Below the pieces are notes generated by a model. That model made no database searches. It was not told the DNA's origin and was given only the letters and a program-made list of their open reading frames with translations. This document shows positions 56,316-64,000 of a stretch of 64,000 nt of DNA, one piece after another. How positions within the stretch are numbered: the stretch's first letter is position 1; each line of letters opens with the position of its first letter. A program made the position numbers and the translations under genes. This DNA comes from Rhizobium sp. Q54 (GTDB lineage Bacteria > Pseudomonadota > Alphaproteobacteria > Rhizobiales > Xanthobacteraceae), in NCBI GenBank assembly GCA_945907045.1, contig CAMDSH010000013.1, positions 1 to 64,000 on the forward strand, written 5' to 3'.

Positions 56316-57324
56316 TGGAGACGGCGATCAGGCGTTCAAGCCGCGCGCTGGCATCGCCGCCATCGACCGCCTTGGCAGCAAGCGCGACACCTTCCTTCAA
56401 ATCCTTCGCCTTGCCGGCAACAACGAGACCCGCAGCGGCGTTGACGATCGAGATATCGCGGAACGGGCCTTTCTTGCCCTTGAGCACGTCGCGCAGCGCC
56501 GCGGCGTTGGCCGCCGCATCGCCGCCGCGCAATTCCTCCGGCTTTACTTTCTTGATGCCGACATCCTCAGGGTTGATTTCAAACGTACGCACCTTGCCGT
56601 TCTCCAGCGCCGCGACGCTTGTCGGGCCGGATGTCGTAATCTCATCAAGACCGTCGGAGCCGTGCACGACCCACACGCACTCCGAGCCGAGATTTTTCAG
56701 CACGGTCGCCATCGGCTCGATCCACTGCTTGGAAAACACGCCGATCATCTGCCGCTTCACGCCCGCCGGATTCGACAGCGGCCCGAGCAAGTTGAAAATC
56801 GTGCGTGTGCCAAGCTCGACGCGCGTCGGGCCGACGTTCTTCATCGCCGGATGATGTGCCGGCGCGAACATGAAACCGATGCCGGCCTCGCGGATGCAGC
56901 GCCCAACCTGCGCCGGATTGAGATCGATCTTGACGCCGAGCGCGCCGAGCACGTCGGCCGCGCCCGACTTCGACGACAAAGCGCGATTGCCGTGTTTTGC
57001 AATCGGCACCCCGGCGCCAGCGGCGATGAACGCCGCGCAGGTGGAAATGTTGAACGAGCCGGACGCATCGCCGCCGGTGCCGACGATGTCGATGGCGTCT
57101 GCGGGCGCATCCACTTTGAGCATCTTCGCGCGCATGGTCGTCACCGCGCCGGTAATCTCGTCGACGGTTTCGCCGCGAACGCGCAGCGCCATCAGCAGGC
57201 CGCCCATCTGCGAGGGTGTAGCTTCCCCCGACATCATGCGGTCGAACGCGTGAGCGGCTTCCTCGCGCGTGAGCGAAGCTCCGGTCGCGGTCTTGGCAAT
57301 GAGCGCTCTGAATTGGTCGGTCAC
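56308..57324 (-). CDS. trpD: anthranilate phosphoribosyltransferase
   Basis: [35 protein letters not shown]. Confidence 0.97.
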   Translation of the reverse strand: MTDQFRALIAKTATGASLTREEAAHAFDRMMSGEATPSQMGGLLMALRVRGETVDEITGAVTTMRAKMLKVDAPADAIDIVGTGGDASGSFNISTCAAFIAAGAGVPIAKHGNRALSSKSGAADVLGALGVKIDLNPAQVGRCIREAGIGFMFAPAHHPAMKNVGPTRVELGTRTIFNLLGPLSNPAGVKRQMIGVFSKQWIEPMATVLKNLGSECVWVVHGSDGLDEITTSGPTSVAALENGKVRTFEINPEDVGIKKVKPEELRGGDAAANAAALRDVLKGKKGPFRDISIVNAAAGLVVAGKAKDLKEGVALAAKAVDGGDASARLERLIAVSNG

Positions 57325-57334
57325 AGCCAGCCCC

Positions 57335-57970
57335 TTAATGCGCGGCGCGTTTTTGCGCGAGCGGTTTTGCAGCAGGTCTGCGGCCGGTTTGCGTGTTCCA
57401 CTGCGCGGCCAGTTCGAGAAAGTTTTTCAAGATCAGGTGGCCGTGTTCCGACGCGATGCTTTCGGGATGAAACTGCACGCCATGCACTGGAAGTTTTGAA
57501 TGCGCGAGGCCCATCACCAGTTTGTCGGGTGTCTCGGCGGTGACGTTGAGTTCGCGCGGCATGTTCGCGCGGTTCACGATCAGCGAGTGATAGCGCGTGG
57601 CGTTGAAGGGGCCGTTAATGCCGCGGAAAATGCCTTCGGACTTGTGCATCACTTCGGAGAGCTTGCCGTGCACCGGCACAGGCGCACGCACGATTTCGCC
57701 ACCGAACGCCTGGCCGATGGCCTGATGGCCGAGACACACGCCGAGGATCGGCGTCGTCGGCGAGGCGCGCTTGATGAGATCGAGGCAAATGCCCGCCTCG
57801 TTCGGCGTGCAGGGGCCGGGCGAGAGCACGATGGCGTCGGGATCGTCCGCGATCACGTCATCGGCTGAAATCTTGTCGTTGCGATGCACGACGACGTCCG
57901 CCCCCAAGCCGCCCAGGTAATGGACGAGATTGAAGGTGAAACTGTCGTAGTTGTCGATCAAAACGATCAT
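57335..57970 (-). CDS. trpG: anthranilate synthase component II (glutamine amidotransferase)
   Basis: [39 protein letters not shown]. Confidence 0.96.
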   Translation of the reverse strand: MIVLIDNYDSFTFNLVHYLGGLGADVVVHRNDKISADDVIADDPDAIVLSPGPCTPNEAGICLDLIKRASPTTPILGVCLGHQAIGQAFGGEIVRAPVPVHGKLSEVMHKSEGIFRGINGPFNATRYHSLIVNRANMPRELNVTAETPDKLVMGLAHSKLPVHGVQFHPESIASEHGHLILKNFLELAAQWNTQTGRRPAAKPLAQKRAAH

Positions 57971-58071
57971 ATTTTGCGCGATCTCGTTGCCGCCTCAAGG
58001 TCTTAAAGTCAGGCCCAAGGGGGGTCAAGGAGCGGCGCGGCGGTCTCGCTGGCGCTGGTTACTGACCAAGT

Positions 58072-59586
58072 TTACTGGCCTTGCCCGGCGGCGCTGGCGA
58101 AGCGGCGCGCTTCTTCCGCCGCGCGGAACAGCGCCTTCGCCTTGTTGATGCATTCCTGCTGCTCGGAAGCGGGGTTGCTGTCGGCGACAATGCCGGCGCC
58201 GGCCTGAACGTACATCACGCCGTCCTTCACCAGCGCGGTGCGGAGCACGATGCAGGTGTCCATCTCGCCGTCGGCGGAAAAATAGCCGACGCAGCCGGCA
58301 TAAAGCCCGCGCTTTTCCTTCTCCAGCTCGTCGATGATTTCCATCGCTCGCACTTTCGGGGCGCCGGAAACGGTTCCGGCGGGAAATCCCGCGGCGAGCG
58401 CATCGAGCGCGTCGCGATTGCTATCGAGCTTGCCGACGACGTTGGAGACGATGTGCATCACGTGGCTGTAGCGCTCGACGAAAAACTGATCGGTGACGCT
58501 CACAGTCCCGATTTTGGCAACACGCCCGACATCGTTGCGCCCGAGATCGAGCAGCATCAGATGTTCGGCGCGCTCCTTCGGATCGGCGAGCAATTCTTCT
58601 TCCAGCGCCTTGTCCTCGTGCGGCGTCGCGCCGCGCGGGCGGGTCCCGGCAATGGGGCGGATGGTGACGACATCGCCGCTCACTTTCACCAGAATTTCCG
58701 GGCTCGATCCGGCGACGGCGAAGCTGCCGAAATCGAGGAAGTAGAGATAGGGCGAGGGATTGGTTCTCCGCAGCGCGCGATAAAGCGCAAACGGGGACAA
58801 CGAAAATGGCGCTTCGAAGCGTTGCGAGAGCACCACCTGGAACACATCGCCCGCGGTGATGTAATCCTTCGCCTTGAGCACCATGTCGCGATATTCCGCC
58901 GGCGTGGTGTTCGAGGTGGCGTCGGCGTTGATCGTCCCGGCGTCGCGGTCCGGCGTTTTATCGAGCGGACGGTCGAGACTTTCCACGATGCGCGTGAGCC
59001 GCTCCACCGCCTGCGCCAGCGCGGTCTTCGCATCGACACCGGACGCGGGCCGCACCGGCGTCACCACGGTGATGGAATCCTTCACCGCGTCGAACACGAT
59101 GACGAGCGTCGGGCGCAGCAGCACCGCGTCGGGAATGCCGATGGGGTCGGGATTGGGCGCGGGCAATTCTTCCATCAGCCGCACCATGTCGTAACCGAGA
59201 TAGCCGAATACGCCGGCCGCCATCGGCGGGAGCGCCTCCGGCAGCGCGATGCGGCTCTCGGCGATCAGCGCGCGCAGCGCATCGAGCGGCGGTTCGGGGC
59301 AGGGGCTGAAACCCGCGGTCTTGCTGCGCGCCGCTCGGTTGATCTCGGCCTTGTTGCCCTGTGTGCGCCAGATCACATCCGGCTCAAGCCCGATGATGGA
59401 ATAACGCCCGCGCACCGCGCCGCCTTCCACCGATTCAAGCAAAAACGAATTTGCCTTGCCGCCGCCGATTTTCAGGAACGCAGAGACCGGCGTTTCCAGA
59501 TCCGCCACCAGCGTCGTCCACACGACCTGTGCCTCTCCGCGCGCGTAAGTTTGCGCGAAGATGTTATCCGATGGCGCGATCTGCAT
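58072..59586 (-). CDS. trpE: anthranilate synthase component I
   Basis: Chorismate-binding domain, RPIAGTRPRGATPHED, FPAGTVSGAPKVRAMEII. Confidence 0.97.
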   Translation of the reverse strand: MQIAPSDNIFAQTYARGEAQVVWTTLVADLETPVSAFLKIGGGKANSFLLESVEGGAVRGRYSIIGLEPDVIWRTQGNKAEINRAARSKTAGFSPCPEPPLDALRALIAESRIALPEALPPMAAGVFGYLGYDMVRLMEELPAPNPDPIGIPDAVLLRPTLVIVFDAVKDSITVVTPVRPASGVDAKTALAQAVERLTRIVESLDRPLDKTPDRDAGTINADATSNTTPAEYRDMVLKAKDYITAGDVFQVVLSQRFEAPFSLSPFALYRALRRTNPSPYLYFLDFGSFAVAGSSPEILVKVSGDVVTIRPIAGTRPRGATPHEDKALEEELLADPKERAEHLMLLDLGRNDVGRVAKIGTVSVTDQFFVERYSHVMHIVSNVVGKLDSNRDALDALAAGFPAGTVSGAPKVRAMEIIDELEKEKRGLYAGCVGYFSADGEMDTCIVLRTALVKDGVMYVQAGAGIVADSNPASEQQECINKAKALFRAAEEARRFASAAGQGQ

Positions 59587-59588
59587 AA

Positions 59589-61502
59589 TCAGTTCGAGTT
59601 GTTGCTGCCGCCGACGACCTGAGCCAGCGCCGCCTGATTGATGGTAACGCCCATCTGGGCTTCAAGCCGCGCGATATATTCGCCGATCAGATCGTCCGCG
59701 ATCGAGCCGCGCAGCGTTTCGATCAGGCGCTTGGCCTCGTCCGAATTGGTGTCGAGCTTGGGTTCGATCACTTCCGTGACGCGCAGCACGACCCGCTCGT
59801 TCGGCTTGACGCCGTCGGCGCTCACCGGCTCGGCCTTGGCGATGCGGAATGCGCTCTCGATCGCCTTGGGCGAAACCGCGGCATCCGACTTTCCGCGCTG
59901 CAAGCCGGTTGCGGTTGCCAGCTTGACGCCGCTGGCAGATGCAAGCTCCGCGAACTTGGCGCCGGTCTTGAGCTTGGCGACCATGTCGTCCGCTTTCGAT
60001 TTCAGACGCGCGGCAATCTCGTCGTCGCGCCAGCGCGTCTCGACTTGTTCCTTGACCTCTTCGAGCTTGCGATCGTGCGCTGGAACGATGCCGCCGACCT
60101 CGTACCAGACGTAGCCATTGCCCGGCAGTTGCAGCGGATCGTTCTCGACGCCGACGTCGCTGGCGAAGGCGGAGGAAATAACATCGACGCCTGCGGGCAG
60201 GCCGGCTACCGGCGTGCCGTCGGGGTCGCGGCCGGAACGGTCGATGGATTCAATCGTGCGCGAAGTGACATTGAGCTTTTGCGCGACTTCGGCGAGCGAT
60301 GAGCCGCCGGCGCGACCGTCCTCGATCTTGTCGTGCAAAGAGAGCATATCGGACTTGGCGCGGCTCGCGGCGAGATCGCGTTTGATCTGCGCCGACATTT
60401 CTTCGTAGGTGGGCATCTTCGCCGGTTCGATTTTGGTCACCTGCAAAATCACGGTGCCGAAACGGCCCTGAACCGGCGCGCTTACTTCGTTCTGTTTGAG
60501 CGCGAAGGCGGCATTGGCGATGGCCGGATCGATGATCGCGGTTTTGGCGACCAGGCCGATATCCGTGTCGGACTCTTTCAGCTTGCGTTCGGTTGCGAGT
60601 GCCGAAAATGTCAGCCCCTTGGCGATCCGCTCGGAGGCCGCGCGCGCTTCATCCGCGTTCGGGAAAACGATCTGCCGCACCTGACGCTGCTCCGGCGTGC
60701 CGTAGCTATCGCGGTTGTCTTCGTAGACTTTTTTCGCATCAGCGTCGGAAATCGTCGCCCAGCGCGCCTGATCGGCGGGCGAGAGCACGATCAACGTCAG
60801 CTTGCGGTATTCCGGCGCGCGGAAGAGAATTTTGCGTTCGTCGAAATATTTCGTGAGCATTTCCGGCGTTGGCTTGGACACATCGCCGGCCTGCGCGGGG
60901 CCGAGCGTCGTGTATTCGATGTTGCGCTGTTCGTTGCGGAAGCGATCGATGGCGGTGAGCGCGGTGTTGGGTATTTTCAGGCCGTCGGTGAGCGAGCCGG
61001 CGATAGCTCTGCGCAACAGCGCGCGGCGTTGTTCGGCCACGTAACGCGCCTCGGTGAATCCGTTCTGACGGATCGTCTGTTCGAAACGGAAGCGGTCGAA
61101 CTGGCCGGTCGGGCCGATAAAATTAGGGTCGGAGGTGATGCGCGCCGCGATCTCGGTTTCGGAAATATTGAGACGCAGTTCGCGCGCGCGTTCATCCAGC
61201 GTCGTCTCCGCCACCAGTTGTCCTATCAATTGCCGTTCAAGGCCGAGCGCGCGGGCCTGATCCGGCGTGATGGGGCGGTTGAGGCGGCGGCCGAGTTGTT
61301 GCAGCCGCTCGTTGTAATAGTTGCGGAACTGCTCGATGGAGATTTCGGTGCGGCCGATCGTGGCGACGGTCGAAAGCCCGAAGCCGCGGAAAATGTCGCC
61401 GATGCCCCAGATCGCGAAGCTGACCACGATCAGACCCATGATCACGGCGAGGACAATCCTGCCGAGCCAGGTTGAGGAGGCTTTATGGATACCCCGGAGC
61501 AT
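59589..61502 (-). CDS. ppiD: PpiD-like peptidylprolyl isomerase (SurA N-terminal domain)
   Basis: MLRGIHKASSTWLGRIVLAVIMGLIVVSFAIWGIGDIFRGF start; parvulin-type domain. Confidence 0.88.
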   Translation of the reverse strand: MLRGIHKASSTWLGRIVLAVIMGLIVVSFAIWGIGDIFRGFGLSTVATIGRTEISIEQFRNYYNERLQQLGRRLNRPITPDQARALGLERQLIGQLVAETTLDERARELRLNISETEIAARITSDPNFIGPTGQFDRFRFEQTIRQNGFTEARYVAEQRRALLRRAIAGSLTDGLKIPNTALTAIDRFRNEQRNIEYTTLGPAQAGDVSKPTPEMLTKYFDERKILFRAPEYRKLTLIVLSPADQARWATISDADAKKVYEDNRDSYGTPEQRQVRQIVFPNADEARAASERIAKGLTFSALATERKLKESDTDIGLVAKTAIIDPAIANAAFALKQNEVSAPVQGRFGTVILQVTKIEPAKMPTYEEMSAQIKRDLAASRAKSDMLSLHDKIEDGRAGGSSLAEVAQKLNVTSRTIESIDRSGRDPDGTPVAGLPAGVDVISSAFASDVGVENDPLQLPGNGYVWYEVGGIVPAHDRKLEEVKEQVETRWRDDEIAARLKSKADDMVAKLKTGAKFAELASASGVKLATATGLQRGKSDAAVSPKAIESAFRIAKAEPVSADGVKPNERVVLRVTEVIEPKLDTNSDEAKRLIETLRGSIADDLIGEYIARLEAQMGVTINQAALAQVVGGSNNSN

Positions 61503-61672
61503 GCGCGCGCCGCCTAGTTGTGAATGAAGGAAATGCCGCTCTATGGCGGCACGGAATGGCATCTTAAAGTGTGTGCCAACTCCCTGCAATACAAGAAGGA
61601 TCGGACGCTAAAGAGCCGCCTCTGGCGTATCCGCGTTTGCTCTGGGATAACGGCTCGCGTTGAGGGGATCAC

Positions 61673-62431
61673 ATGGCAAGCGCGCCGCGTCCGCTGGTAG
61701 CGGGCAACTGGAAGATGAACGGCCTCAAAGGCTCGGTGGGCGAGCTCAGCAAGATCATGTCGGGCTGCGGCGAGCTGTCGCGCAAGGCCGACCTGATGAT
61801 TTGTCCGCCCACGACTTTGATCGCGGCTTTCGCGGATGCTGCGCGAGGCTCGCAGCTTCAGATCGGTGCGCAGGATTGCCACGCGGAGCCGTCCGGTGCT
61901 TTCACCGGAGATGTTTCAGCTGAGATGTTGGCGGATGCGGGCGCGAGCGCGGTGATCGTCGGGCATTCCGAGCGGCGCACATTGCACAACGAGACCGACG
62001 CGCAAGTGCGCGCCAAGGCGCTGGCCGCGCGCCGCGCCGGCCTGATCGCGATCGTGTGCATCGGAGAGACACGCGCCGAGCGCGAAGCCGGACAGACGCT
62101 GGCCGTGGTCGGCCGTCAGCTCGAAGGTTCGCTGCCTGAGGGTGCGAGCGGGGATAATCTGGTCGTCGCCTATGAGCCTGTATGGGCGATCGGAACCGGG
62201 CTCACCCCGACGGTGGACGATGTTTCAAAAGTACACGCGCTTATTCGGCAGATATTAGTGCGCAACCTCGGTTTAACCGGCGATGTTACGCGTATTATTT
62301 ATGGCGGGTCGGTGAAGCCCGCGAACGCCACGGAGTTGCTGGGGATCGCCAACGTCAACGGCGCGCTGATCGGCGGAGCAAGCCTGAAAGCCGCGGATTT
62401 CCTTGGAATCGCTGGGGTTTATGGCGCCTGA
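61673..62431 (+). CDS. tpiA: triosephosphate isomerase
   Basis: [42 protein letters not shown]. Confidence 0.97.
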   Translation: MASAPRPLVAGNWKMNGLKGSVGELSKIMSGCGELSRKADLMICPPTTLIAAFADAARGSQLQIGAQDCHAEPSGAFTGDVSAEMLADAGASAVIVGHSERRTLHNETDAQVRAKALAARRAGLIAIVCIGETRAEREAGQTLAVVGRQLEGSLPEGASGDNLVVAYEPVWAIGTGLTPTVDDVSKVHALIRQILVRNLGLTGDVTRIIYGGSVKPANATELLGIANVNGALIGGASLKAADFLGIAGVYGA

Positions 62432-62469
62432 TCCCGAAAAGCGGGAACCGGTTTTCGGATCAAATCACG
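62429..62469. repeat. interspersed palindromic repeat, copy 2
   Basis: TGATCCCGAAAAGCGGGAACCGGTTTTCGGATCAAATCACG; CCGAAAA/TTTTCGG perfect stem; begins at the tpiA stop codon. Confidence 0.7.
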
Positions 62470-62596
62470 CGCTAATCAAACAAACGGTGCAGGGTGGAAT
62501 TATCCGCCCGGATCGTGTACAGACCGCGTCGAATTCCTATATGAGCAAGAACGCCACCCGGGCAGTGGGCTTGGGCGCGGCATGTTTTGAGGGCCT

Positions 62597-62980
62597 ATGC
62601 AGCACGTTGTTATCGTTATCCATTTGATGCTGGTGCTCGGTCTGATCGGCGCTGTATTGCTGCAGCGATCGGAAGGCGGCGGTCTCGGCATCGGCTCTTC
62701 GGGTGGTTTCATGTCGAGCCGCGGCACCGCCAACGTGCTCACGCGCGCGACCGCCATCATCGCGGGCTGCTTCTTCGCAACCAGTTTGATTCTCTCGATC
62801 ATCGCGGGTCTCGACCGCAAGCCGGGCACACTCCTGCAGGGCAGCCCGGTAACGAGCCCGCAGGTGCCCGGAGTTCCTTCGGCTCCAATCGGCGCTCCCA
62901 CCAACAACCTGCTCGATAGCTTGCGCCAGCAAAGCGAACCTCCGGCCCCATCGGGGCCGCAGGCGCCGCGGTCGCAGTGA
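62597..62980 (+). CDS. secG: preprotein translocase subunit SecG
   Basis: VLLQRSEGGGLGIGSSGGFMSSRGTANVLTRATAI. Confidence 0.95.
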   Translation: MQHVVIVIHLMLVLGLIGAVLLQRSEGGGLGIGSSGGFMSSRGTANVLTRATAIIAGCFFATSLILSIIAGLDRKPGTLLQGSPVTSPQVPGVPSAPIGAPTNNLLDSLRQQSEPPAPSGPQAPRSQ

Positions 62981-62995
62981 AACTGGAATTACCTA

Positions 62996-63021
62996 CGAAG
63001 GGCCGGGAAACCGGCCCTTCG
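62996..63021 (+). terminator. strong hairpin after secG
   Basis: CGAAGGGCCGG-GAAA-CCGGCCCTTCG, 11-bp perfect stem with GAAA tetraloop; no strong T-run. Confidence 0.55.
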
Positions 63022-63193
63022 GCGTTATGGGGCTTGGAAGAAAAAGGTGATTTAGACAATCACTTTAAGAGCCTCAGAATTCGCACAAGCAAGACCGCAC
63101 AAGGATATGTAAAAACTTGAGAATTTATCGAAATTCACAGGTCAAAGCAGCATTGCGGTTTTCGTCCTCGTCGAATCGATTCGGGGGGTCTAA

Positions 63194-64000
<807 letters not shown>

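Noticed and set aside
57971-58071. Possible trp leader/attenuator in the trpE-trpG gap
   Set aside because: No leader peptide with tandem Trp codons or terminator/antiterminator pair could be found by eye.
58081-59622. 513-aa plus-strand ORF opposite trpE
   Set aside because: Antisense artefact with biased composition; trpE is unambiguous.

Overview
A 64 kb window of a GC-rich alphaproteobacterial chromosome, most likely Hyphomicrobiales near Bradyrhizobiaceae/Xanthobacteraceae (inferred from gene order and protein style). Most of it is conserved housekeeping sequence: nuoE-N, birA, rnj, mce, proS, lolCD, dnaE, rpsB-tsf-pyrH-frr-uppS-cdsA-dxr-rseP-bamA-lpxD-fabZ-lpxA-lpxI-lpxB, a KAS III gene, gltA, gltX/glnS, comEC, lexA-moeA-moaC-trpCDGE-ppiD, tpiA, secG and the start of pyrG. 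Three regions stand out. (1) 22820-26325 is a complete transposon with an IS1595-type transposase. It has 25-bp imperfect terminal inverted repeats (19 bp perfect) and an exact 8-bp target duplication (AAAGTTTG). Its passengers are a tail-to-tail pair encoding a membrane HExxH metallopeptidase and a trypsin-like serine protease, plus a possible 70-aa ORF. (2) Just outside its right end are two back-to-back LexA boxes (GAACN7GAAC and GTTCN7GTTC) and a 32-aa single-TM micropeptide ORF upstream of dnaE. This is a candidate SOS-induced small membrane protein. (3) 15186-18475 is a minus-strand copper-type operon, DUF2946 - TonB receptor - PCuAC chaperone. The DUF2946 leader has a CxxCxxC motif and a C-terminal RGPP, resembling the CruR copper-sensing upstream ORF of Bordetella. 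No tRNA, rRNA or CRISPR array was recognised.
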